From contig CM056563.1 of the NCBI GenBank assembly GCA_029721515.1, positions 26,305,454 through 26,369,453 on the forward strand: a stretch of DNA of 64,000 nt. The letters are read 5' to 3'. Below the pieces are notes generated by a model, which worked only from the letters and a program-made list of their open reading frames with translations, was not told the DNA's origin and ran no database searches. Below, piece by piece: positions 11,501-24,000 of this stretch. The first letter of the stretch is position 1. The number at the start of each line of letters is the position of its first letter. This DNA is from Synanceia verrucosa (lineage: Eukaryota > Chordata > Actinopteri > Perciformes > Synanceiidae). Position numbers and translations under genes: made by a program.

Positions 11501-14500
11501 AACAAACAATACTTAAAACAATCATCACCAAAGTGAGAAAACCTCCATCTGTAATAAAACAGAGTCAGATTGGACTGGAGGCTGAGGGCAAAACTGATAC
11601 AGGAAAGTACTGAAGCCACCAGTCAGAAAGACAGTGAAGCAATGATGGACACTGGTGGAGACCTTTTTAAAGTAACAGTCCTCTGTCAGTGCTGAGTTTG
11701 AGGCAACGAATTGGACAGGAAGTGGGAATAAACAAGGCAAATGACAGGAGGACAAACAGCCAGAAACTCCAGTCCAGTATGGAGGAAGAGGAGGCGTCAT
11801 CTGATGAAGACAGCCAGTCTCTGACTGACTCTCAACTGCCTGGAAAAACACAGCAGGAAAAGAGCTATGATGTCAGATGAGTTTAAAGATTCATACAGAA
11901 TGAAAATTTTCAAAATTGAGGATTTCTTCTCAAACGAAGCACTCATCACAGATGAGCGAAACAGTAAAGGGAGGATGTACTGACAAGAAATGTACAGGCT
12001 ACAGACAATAGTGTAGAAACTAAAAGAAGAAATGAACCATGATGGAAACTCAGAGACCATGTAAGATACTGTGTCTTTTTTTGTTTCATTCTGTCTCTCC
12101 TCACATCAGGCATCATGAGTGATTTTAAAGTCTCCTCACTAAATCTGAATGAGGTCAGGGATGTGGGGAAGAAAGCAAGTTTGTTTGAGCTGATGAAGAT
12201 AAAGAGTATTAATGTCTTGTTTGTTCAAGAAAAGCATAACACTTCAAATGAAACAGACTGGAAGAAAGAATGGGATGAAGAGATGGTCCTGAGTCTTTTA
12301 AACAGAGTTAAATGACAGTGAAAGGCAGACTGATGGTGGTTAGAGCCAAGTATAAGGTTTTTACTGCTGTTTTAATGTGTAATGTGTGTACACACATATA
12401 TAGGGTTTTGAATGATCTTAGTGTGGTTTTAAATTGATGTGGGCCTGAAGAGTTTTTAACTGCACAGAAAAGGATCAGCTGGACAGAGACCAGATGGTGG
12501 AGGTGCACAGGTGACAGTACACCTGTGTCAGGAGCAGGGAGAACTTGCTTTGTTAGTTTTGGAATATTTTTAAAACAAGAATGGAAGAGTTTGCGTCAGT
12601 GAGGCAGTGGTTGAGTACAGGAAAATTCAAGCAGCTTTGTCAACAGTACATTCTCATTTTCTCTCGGGACAAAACCAAATCTAAAAGAGATCTACAGAGG
12701 TCTGCGGAGTCCACAGGAAATAGAGGGAATGTGAAAGACCTCAGATCCAAACCTGCTGAGTGCAGCGCTGATGGACACACGTCCAGATTCTTCTTTGGCC
12801 TGGAAAAGAATAACTGGCAAAGAGGTTCATCCATGTTCTGCGATCAGTCAAAGGACAGCTGCTCCCGAAGCAGAAAGAGGTCCAGTTCTTTACCACAGTG
12901 AGTACACTGAGGACGGGAGCAGCTTCACCTCTTTCTGCAGTGGGCTGCCCAGAGTCTCTGAGGAGACCAACAGGGAGCTGGATGCTCCTCATATGGAGGA
13001 GGAGGAGTTTGCAGGCCTGCAGGAAGGGGGAAAGCTACTGGCATCAGTGGACTGCCGCCCATGTTTTACAAAACTTTTTGCTCCCAGGTGAGTGCTCACT
13101 GAAAGTCTGAGTGACAGGTGTTTGTCCAGGAGCAACAGGAGAGCAGTGATGACCTCATTACATGACAAAAGTGACCTGGAATCTTTCTGCTGTGCACAAA
13201 CTAGCAAACAGACTGATGCTGGTTTGGTGTTTTTGGACCAGAGAGGTTCGGCCCTGGGTTTATTGCCAGTGGGACAGGCCAAACTGGCCATTTAAAAAAG
13301 CAGATTTTGGACTCGTCAGGACCTGCTGACCATGTTTGTCTCTGGTGAAAGCCAGTGTCAGAGTGGACTTCAGGTTTCACTGCCTGATGAACAATGTGGA
13401 GGACTTTCTGTCACAGTGGTGTTTTAACAGAGCACTGCTTCAATCCTGTTTTTTTTTTGTTTTGTTTTGTTTTTTTACAAAACTTCAATAAAAAACAAAT
13501 AGACCTTTTTTAACATTTTTTTTAATTAATTTTAGTTATCAATGTTAACAGTACATTGCAAGACAATCACCTCTGGATTATGGAGTATGAAAAATGAAGC
13601 AAACAAAAAACAAAACAACAACAACAACACAAAAAACAATCTTCAAGAACAGAGCCTGTATACGGTTATGTAGAATCAAATCTTTCCTTATATGACAACC
13701 ATTTACCCCATCTTTTAACAAATAGGTCCTCTTTCACTTTCAACTTGTATATAAGATGTTCCAGTATATTGTCAAAAATTGAAATCCATTGTTTGTTACT
13801 AGGGAGTCTTGAGCCAGTTTTTAGTAATGGCATTCTTCCCAGCCACCAGAAGAATCTTGATCAGATATTGGTCTCCTGTATGCACCGATCCATCCAAATG
13901 ATCGAGGTACAGAACAGGACAAGATTTAGGAATCACATATCCCAACACATTACAGAGAACTGAGTGAACATTCCCCCAGAAGTGCAGTATATTTGTGCAT
14001 TTCCAAAAGATGTGTGTGTGATCTGAATCCATGTCGTGACAAAATCTCCAACATGGCGGGTGATCACTTATTTGTTTGCATTTTATTCTAGGTGTGATAA
14101 AATATTGAATTAGATTTTTCCAATTAAATTCTCTCCATCTCAGTGACTGTGTAGTAGTTTGGTGTGCTTTCCACAAATTGTGCCATATCCCTTCTGGAAT
14201 TTCCTCACCCAGCTCCCTTTCCCACTTGGCTTTAACATATGACGTTGAATCTATTTTAGATTCCAGCCATATAAAACAGATACTGCTTTTGGGATGTGAT
14301 GCCATATGCCTGAAACAGTAAATTTATCCTCATTTGTGTGAATATTTTTATTACAGGTATCTAAATAAGTCCTGATTAGTTAGAAAAAAAATAAAAGACC
14401 CTTTTACTTTTTTACTGTTGTCCAAATTGATAACTGACATAACTGACAAAAAATAAAGATTTTCTATAAAAATCAAATCTCTCTACCTCTGCAGACATTC

Positions 14501-17500
14501 ATAGTGCTGGGGAAGGGAAACGTCATCTTCAGGTTTAATGCTGAGCCGTCCTGCTACCTGCTGAGTCCGTTCAACCCGTTGAGGATTCTGGCCATTAAGA
14601 TCCTCGTTCACTCATATCCTTTGTGATGTCACAGCACTGTACTGCTCCCTGATTGGTCAGCTGAGACATAAAAAATAAAATAGAGAGGATGAGAGGATGT
14701 TGATCAAAAATGTTGCAAGATGAAGATCATGGAGACAACTTTCAATAGCATCATGGCCTTACTTACTTTACACACAGCTCAGCTAAAAACAACAGATAAT
14801 AAATAACAATAATTAAATTAACAGTTGAAAAAGATAGAGAGCAACTGTTGTAGGCTGCCGTCTCCAGTAGCCCTTGTTCCTTAAAACCAAAACTTTATTC
14901 AGTTTGTTCATCATGGTGACAATTTTAGCCAACTGTGTTTTCATGACGCTGAGCGATCCTCCAGCCTGGAGCAAGATGGTGGAGTGAGTGATATACAACA
15001 ATAATAACCAATAATACACCAAAATAATACACAACAATACACAGAAATTCACATAAGAGATCATCTACTAGAGGTCAATGTCTATATTTAACTATTAGAG
15101 ATCAAGGTCTAAATTTAACTATTAGAGATCAATGTCTAACTAACTGTTAGAGCTCAATGTCTAACTATTAGAGATCAATGTGTAACTAACTATTAGAGAT
15201 CAATGTCTAACTTTAACTATTAGAGATCAATGTCTAACAATTAGAGATCAATGTGTAACTAACTATTAGAGATCGATGTGTAACTTTAACTATTAGACAT
15301 CAATGTCTAACTTTAACTATTAGAGATCAATATGTAACTTTCACTATTAGAGACCAATGTGTAACTTAAACTATAAGAGATCAATGTCTAACTATTAGAG
15401 ATCAATGTGTAACTATTGAAGGTCAATGTGTAACTATTAGAGATCAATGTCTAACTTTAACTATTAGAGCTCAATGTCTAACTTTAACCTTTAGAAATCA
15501 ATGTCTTAGTATTAGAGGTCTAATGTTTGAATGTGTCTGAGGTATCTTCCTGTTGTTGAACAGGTATGTGTTTACGTTCATCTACACTTTTGAAGCAGCG
15601 ATCAAAGTTCTGTCCAGAGGATTCTGTATTGGTGGGTTCACCTTCCTCAAAGACCCCTGGAACTGGCTGGACTTCATGGTCATCAGCATGGCGTAATACA
15701 ACACACCTTACACACCTGAGACACACCTAATCATAATACTGACAACATATCTGAGACACACAGTAATACACGATGATGATGATGATGATGTGTTCCAGAT
15801 ACCTGACAGAGTTCATTGATTTAGGAAATGTTTCAGTCTTGAGAACCTTCAGAGTTCTTCGAGCTCTGAAGACCATCACGGTGATCCCAGGTCAGTGTTG
15901 GTGTGTTCATAATCCTGATGTGCTGATTGGTTCCTTAGTTAATGACCCCCCACCCCACAGGTCTGAAGACGATCGTTGGAGCTCTCATCCAATCAGTGAA
16001 GAAGCTGGCTGATGTCATGATTCTAACCGTGTTCTGCCTCAGCGTCTTTGCTCTGATTGGTCTGCAGCTCTTCATGGGAAACCTGCGGCAGAAATGTGTC
16101 CTAATACCACCACTGTTGCTTGGCAACCACACATCTGACATGAACACTGGCTACCATGGCAACAGCACCCATGGAAACAGTACAGGAAGCAGTAACTTCA
16201 ATTACAATGAGTACATCAACAACCCAGGTAGCTGTTAGCTGCTTGCTAGTGAAATACACTATATGATTACTACTACAAATCCTACAAGTATTTTTATTAT
16301 TGGCTTATTTTAGTACAATTATTATTATTACTGTATAATGTAGAAGTACCTTGTTCTTACCAGACCCTTTTACTATCGTACAATCATACAGAGGGTCTGG
16401 CGTTCTTCCACTAAGAACTGATTTCAGACGGGAGGCATGAACTCTGTTGAAGTTTGAAATGATTGGATTGATTTTACTCAATCGCTAACATTTGGTCGTG
16501 AAGTATGTAATGCACTGCTAGCATTCAGGCTAGCCAACTCCTTCGCGAACTAACGGCGCTAACGGAAAAATAAGACTTTTCCCGAACCCCCTGGGGAGTA
16601 AAGCCACGGCATCTTCACATATATATGTATGTAATTTAATGCTCTTGTGTAATGTGTTGATATTTTATGTTTTATGTAAGGTGTACTTGAGTGTCTTGAA
16701 AGGTGCCACCAAATAAAATGTATTATTATTATCTTTGCCAGCAATAAAACTGGTTAAACATTCCGCTTGCTATGACTTCAGTTGCTGAATATTTGGGAGC
16801 CTAGCCAAAACGGATTGAACGGCTTCCTTCACTTTGCCGCCATTGCCAAACTACAACCAGCTAGACTAAAAAACAAACGCTGCGCATATGTTCAACGTCA
16901 TTGTTAAGACCCGCCTCCCCGGTCCCCCACCATTCACTGATTGGCCAAGATGGAAGTCATCCTGAAAAATCGAGTCCAAGGGATTCAAACCCAGACGTAA
17001 TCTGTAAGGAAATGAAAATTGAGTGGAAGATTATGGAGGACTATGGCCAGGCTAATGTAGAAGTATAGCACCAGTGTTGTTGTTATTATTATTATTATTG
17101 TATAATATAGTGGTATAGTACCAGTGCTATTACTTTTCTTCCGCTTATCCGGGTCGGGTCGTGGGGGCAGCAGCTTGAGCCTCTCATCCAGTTCTTCTGG
17201 AGGGATCCCGAGGCGTTCCCAGGCCAACCAGGAGACATAGTCTCTCCAGTATGTCCTGGTCGTCCCCAGGTTCCCCTGCCAGTGGGACGTGCCTGGTACA
17301 CCTCACCAGGGAGTCACCCAGGAGGCATCATGACCAGATGGCCGAGCCACCTCATCTGGCTCCTCTTGATGTGGAGGAGCAGCAGCTCTACTCTGAGCCC
17401 CTCCTGGATGACCAAGCTTCTCACCCTATCTCTAAGGGAGAGCCTGTGGAGGAAACTCATTTCGACCACTTGTATCTGTGATCTTTTTTTTCGGTCACGA

Positions 17501-17986
17501 CCCACAGGAGGGTAGGAATGTAGATCGACTGGTAAATTGAGAGCTTCACCTTTTGGCTCAGGTCCTTCTTTACTATGACAGATTGATACAGCATCCGCAT
17601 CACTGCAGAAGCTGCACCGATCTGCCTGTTGATCTCCCACTCCATTTTTCCCTCACTCGTGAACAAGACTCCAAGATACTCCTCCACTTGTAGTAGGATC
17701 TCTTCTCTGACCCGTAGAGAGCACTCCACCATTTATGACTGAGGCCCATGGCCTCAGATTTAGAGGTAGTGATTTTCATTCCAACCACACTCGGCTGTGA
17801 ACTGCTCCAGCAAGAGTTGAAGATCACGGCCTGAACCACATTGTCTACGAAAACAGGAATGTGATACTGAGGTCGCCAAACCGGACCCCCTCAATACCTC
17901 GGCTGCGCCTAGAAATTCTGTCTATAAAAGATTATTGTTACTATTGTTATTATTATTAATATTGTGCAATGTAGTGGTATAGTACC

Positions 17987-18017
<31 letters not shown>

Positions 18018-21000
18018 TCATTATTATTGTTATTGTCATCATTTTTATTATTGGTGTATTGCAGTACCACCAGCTATGATCAGGTGTTTGTGCTTCTGTC
18101 TCATAGAGCACTACTACTTCCTGCCTGGTCAGCTGGATGCTCTACTGTGTGGAAACAGCACTGATGCCGGGTATGCTAGCCCTTTAATACAGTGTCACAA
18201 TAATGATGTCATAAATGATGATGATGGCGATGATTATGATGATGCGTTCAGGGTCTGTCCGGAGGGTTACATGTGTCTGAAGGCGGGGAGAAACCCAAAT
18301 TACGGCTACACCAGCTACGACTCGTTTGCCTGGGCCTTCCTGTCTCTGTTCAGACTGATGACCCAGGACTTCTGGGAAAACCTCTTCCAACTGGTCAGTA
18401 CCTGACCTGGGACCTGGTCCACCTGGTCCACCCAGTCCCAGGATGAAGACTGATAGCAGTGACTCCCTCTACCTGTCTCTCTCTCTCTCTCTACCTGTTT
18501 GTCTTTAGAATAGAATAGAATAGAATAGAATTGAATTGAATTACTTTATCGATTGATCCCAACCTAGGAAATTATTTTGCAGCAACAGCAAGAAGAAATA
18601 TGAAAAACAGAAGAAGTATTTCCATTTACAATACAAAATAACAGAGCAATATAAAATGTATAAAAATGCATATACATATAAATAATTATGACCTGTGGTC
18701 TAACCTATCAAACTCTCTACCTGTCTGTCTCTACCTGTCTCTCTCTACCTGTCTCTCTCTACCTGTCTCTCTCTTCTTGTCTGTCTCAACCCTACAGACG
18801 CTGCGAGCGGCAGGTAAAACCTACATGATCTTCTTCGTGGTCGTCATCTTCCTCGGTTCATTCTATCTCATTAACCTCATCCTGGCTGTGGTCGCCATGG
18901 CATACGCCGAGCAGAACGAGGCCACAATGGCCGAGGTGAAGCAGAAGGAGGAGGAGTATGCGCAGATCCTGGAGATACTGAAAAAGAGAGAGGAAGAGGT
19001 CCGAGCTGAAGCATGACTCAGCATTTAATGAGCTGTCTGTGACAAACATCTCAATGTCTTTTGTTGTTGCTGTTGTTGCAGCAGGCGGCCTGCAGGGTGG
19101 CACTCTCAGAGAAACAGGATCCAACTGCAGAAACAAACGAGCACACTGCCATGGAAGGTATGCACACACACTGAAGCAAGATGTCACATTGATGACATCA
19201 CAGCCACTAACCCACTCTTTCAGACTTTGCAGACGAGCAGAGGCCCTGTCCTCCATGTTGGTACACCTTCGCCGACATCTTCCTGAAGTGGGACTGTTGT
19301 GGCTGCTGGCGGTGGGTCAAACAGTGGCTCTACACCATCATCATGGACCCTTTCGTGGACCTCGGCATCACCATCTGCATCGTCCTCAATACCGTCTTCA
19401 TGGCCATGGAGCATTATCCAATGACGGAAGAGTTTGAGGAGCTTCTGAGTGTTGGAAATCTGGTGAGTGGTGAAGAGTCTGTTTCTTTAGAGCCTCAAAT
19501 AATTAAGACACCAATAATCCAACATGACACATGTCCTCTGACCTCTGATCTCTATCCTCTGATGCCTGTTCTCTGACCCCTGTCCTCTGATCTCTGATCC
19601 CTGTCCTTTGACCTCTGACCTCTCTCCTCTGTCCTCTGACCTCTATCCTCTGATCCCTGTCATCCTACCCCTGTACTCTGACCTCTGATCCCTGTCCTCT
19701 GACCTCTGATCTCTATCTTCTGATCCCTGTCCTCTGACCTCTGATCCGTGACTTCTGATCCCTCTCAGGTCTTCACAGGGATCTTCACTGCTGAGATGGT
19801 CCTCAAACTGCTGGCCATGGACCCATACCACTACTTCCAGGTCTGACTGGACAGAACTCCTCGTCTCCTGCTCACTTTTCCTTCATCGCAGAAGAAGTGG
19901 TTAGGGAAGGAGAAGTGGTTAGGAAATGATTGCGGCTCAACTTGGTGAGGAGGATGGACAGATGTTGCCATGATAACGCGTGTCTGTGATTGTCTTGTTG
20001 CCATGGTTACAGGTGGGCTGGAACATCTTTGACAGCATTATCGTCACCATGAGTCTGGTGGAGCTGGGACTGGCGAACGTCCAGGGCCTCTCTGTGCTGC
20101 GTTCCTTCCGATTGGTGAGCATGACATCATCATTTATTATCAAACACCATGTTTAAACCAGATTACTGATGACCTGTCTTTCTACCTGTCTATCTCCTCA
20201 CCTGTCTATCTGTCTGTTTCCTCACCTGTCTCCCTGTCTCTTGTCCAGATGCGAGTGTTTAAGCTTGCCAAGTCATGGCCAACCCTCAACATGTTGATAA
20301 AGATCATTGGGAACTCGGTGGGGGCTCTGGGGAACCTGACACTGGTCCTCGCCATCATTGTCTTCATATTTGCTGTGGTCGGCATGCAGCTGTTTGGGAA
20401 GAACTACAAAGACTGCGTCTGTCTCATATCAGAAGACTGCAAGCTTCCCCGCTGGCACATGAATGACTTCTTCCATGCCTTCCTCATCATCTTCAGGGTT
20501 CTGTGTGGAGAGTGGATTGAGACCATGTGGGACTGCATGGAGGTCTCAGGTCAGACCATGTGTCTGATTATCTTCATGATGGTCCTGGTCATTGGGAACC
20601 TTGTGGTAAGACTCTGAAGCTACTCCTGATCTTCAGGTTCTGAACCCCTTCCTGGTTCTGTTTCAGGTCCTGAAACTGTTCCTGGTCTTGTGTCAGGTCC
20701 TGAACCTGTTCCTGGTCTTATTTCAGGTCCTGAAAGTGTTCCTGGTCTTGTATTCAGTCTTGTTACATGTCTTGAATCGATTCCTAGTTTTGTTTCAGGT
20801 TCCTGAATCTGCTTCTGATCTTTCAGACCTTTTCCTGGCCTTCTATCTGGTCTGTTTCAGGTCCTGAACCTTTTCCTGGTCTTGTATCTGGTCTTGTTTC
20901 AGGCCCTGAACCCGTCCATTCCTGGTCTTGTTTCAGGTCCTGAACCTGTTTCTGGCCCTGTTGCTGAGCTCCTTTAGTGATCTTGGCGCTCCAGAAGAAG

Positions 21001-24000
21001 AAGGAGAAAACAACTTGCAGATCGCTATAAACCGGATCAACAGGGCCATGGCCTGGACAAAAACCTGGTTCCTTGAACACATGTGGACTGTGATGGGAAA
21101 GAAGAACCACGTCAACCCAGACCAGGCTGGTAGGACCAGACCCAAAGACATTGTTGAGATTGATCTGAGTTAAATCCCCATTCTGGTGTCTGTATCTGAA
21201 TGTCACCTTTAGCGGTCAGTGAGGAAGACAACAGGACAGAGGAGTTTCTGGATTTGACCTTTGTGACTTCAAAGCTGCCTATGTCAGAGGTCAAGACCCT
21301 TGATGGCAACCATGGCAACCACACCTGTGACTACCACAACTCTCCTTGTTTGAGGGTCCCTATCGCTGAGACAGAGTCGTACTTCGAGACACTTGACAAC
21401 GAAGAGGAGGAGGATGAGGAGGAAGAAAAACACTCCCTAGTAAACATGATTCTGTTCTATTTTATTTCACTGAAGAGTTAATTATTGAAGTTAATTTCAT
21501 TGTGTTTAATAATCTAATCTAATCTGATTTCATCAATCAAATGTAATCTGATCTAATCTAGATCTTCATGAGAAACTGAATGTTAGAATTCGGGCTTGGC
21601 ATGATGAAGAACCCAAATTCACAACTCCAGAAAATCAAAATATATTTATTAAACTCAAGGTGAGGGAGCGAGCATAAAATTAAATAAAACCTGAACCTAC
21701 AAAATAACAACAAGAATCCTAGTTTAACAAGGTAATGACCAAAAACCAGTCTTAACAGTAATCTAATCAAAAACCTGACAAAACTTGATTTGAGAAAGTA
21801 ACAAATTAATAAACTCACTCTTGGCTGCTGACAATCATAGAGAACAAGACGAACTGGCACAGGACAGGGCAAGACAGACTATTTATACATGAGGTAAGGA
21901 GACACAGCAGGAAATAATCACCAAATGCTGGCGAACAGCAGGGCAGGAAGTGAGGTGCTAAAACGAGAGGGAAGACAGTTACTACAAAATAAAACAGGAA
22001 ATGGCGAGACTGAAAATAATTATGACTTATAACAAAACCACTGGACATGACAGTCTCCTGTGTTTTCAGAGTGATGAGTCGTCGGTCTGCAGCACCATAC
22101 AGAAACCTCCTGAAGTCCAGGAGGTCCAAGAAGACAAAGACCAGGACACAGACTCACCTGAGAACTGCTGCAGCAACGGTACAAACACACCTGTGTAATG
22201 ACAGAAAATCATTCAATCAGTGATCAATAATAATATTTGAATTTAATTATTTACTAAATAGACTCACAGGCCTCCAGACCCCCAGATCCCTGGATCTCCA
22301 GACTCCCAGACTCTTGGACTGGATTGTAATGTTTTCTGGTGTTGGTTTTAGAGTGTTACGGACGCTGTCCCTTCCTGGACATAGACACATCCTGGGGCAG
22401 AGGGAAGGTCTGGTCGAATGTCAGGAGAACCTGTTTCTCCATCGTAGAGCACAACTACTTTGAGACCTTCATCATTTTCATGATCCTGCTAAGCAGCGGA
22501 GCGCTGGTAAATATGATTATAAATGATCAGAGATTATTGATCACATTTGCTGTCTCGCTTATTCTTTTGGATTTAGATTTACTTCTTGCTGTGAAGCATG
22601 TTTGTTTTTAAATAGTCAGCCTACTGAATATATTTGAAGGGATAGTTCAGGTATTTGAGGTAACTATCCCTTTAATGTAATCACATGACTGAGCAGGTCA
22701 GATCTGATTGTTTCTCAGGGCAATATGCAGAGTGAATACTAACCTGTGGAGACAACATGGCCACCGATAAACTGACCACAGGACTACTAATATGGCTGCC
22801 ACCAGACTATAAACATGGCTGACATTCTGATTACTAACATTGCTGCAACATAATCATGAGGTGAGATGATTTTCAACTAAAATAAGACCTTACTAAGCCT
22901 CTATAACCAGTGACATCATGATGATAACAACTCAGTAAACAGATCACATGGACCTTGACTCAGTTGAAGTCTTGCTCCTCCTGGTCCACCATGTCCTGGT
23001 CTCTTCTCTCTTAACAGGCATTTGAGGACATTTACCTGGAACAGCGGCGGGTCATAAAGACGGTTCTGGAGTATGCTGACCAGGTCTTTACATACGTGTT
23101 TGTGGTGGAGATGATTTTGAAGTGGGTCGCCTACGGATTCAAGACTTACTTCACCAACGCCTGGTGCTGGCTTGACTTCCTCATCGTAGATGTAAGAACA
23201 TAGATACCTGTGGGCGCAGGTAACCACAGCAACAGCACTGATGCCTACAGACCCTTTATTATCTCATACCGGCAGACTCTTTATCATCCCTTACCCTATA
23301 TCAACTCATACCAAGGATTTTTTCCTCAGTCCATGTGATGATCCTTAGTAAAGGACAGAGGGAGTAATTTCCTGTACAGATTGTAAAGCCCTCTGAGGCA
23401 AATTCGTAATTTGTGATATTGGGCTATACAAATAAAATTGACTTGACTTGACCACCAGACCCATTATCATCTCATACCTACATACCCTTTATCACTTGAT
23501 ACCCTTTATCAACTCATAGCTACAGAGGGAGCCTGCCAAGGACATAACAAACTAAGCACCTGCTTAGGGCCCCCTGGCTTCTAGGGCCCCCAAGAGCTGC
23601 GAAAAAAAATAAGGAGAAGGATTCTAGATTCAGATTCAGAGAGGACCTTAATATAATCATAATACTGACAAAATAATGTGACACACATAAATAAACTTAC
23701 AGTCACACATATTGTATTTACAATGTACTGATAACAGTAAGTTTATTTGTTTTGGAAACATTTCTCAACATCCCCCCTCTTTTTAGTAAAATGTTTCAGT
23801 CCAGCTGCTCCATCAGACAGCCTGCACAGAGCTAACTTTTCACAGAAAGAGTGGAGGAGGAGACGACAGGATGCCTCAAAAGTCAGGGAGGAAAAAAGAA
23901 AAGAAGAAGTGAAGGGTGGACAGTATGTTGCCCAGTTCGTTCATAGGCAAGGTGGGTCTGTTAGTAGTTCATGTGATGGAAAGTTCTGGAACATTAGCCT

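Larger units (their letters stand above)
4025..14494. other. scn4a intron 2, 10.5 kb of retroelement fragments
   Basis: The largest intron of the gene. It contains L1 pieces in both orientations, an L2-like LINE with expanded 3' minisatellite and a TIR element (separate entries). No channel exon is missing: exon 2 and exon 3 join in phase with known family sequence. Confidence 0.85.

Noticed and set aside
15799..15960. Alternative neonatal/adult S3-S4 exon pair
   Set aside because: Only one copy of this exon is present; intron 6 is 70 nt, too short for a second.
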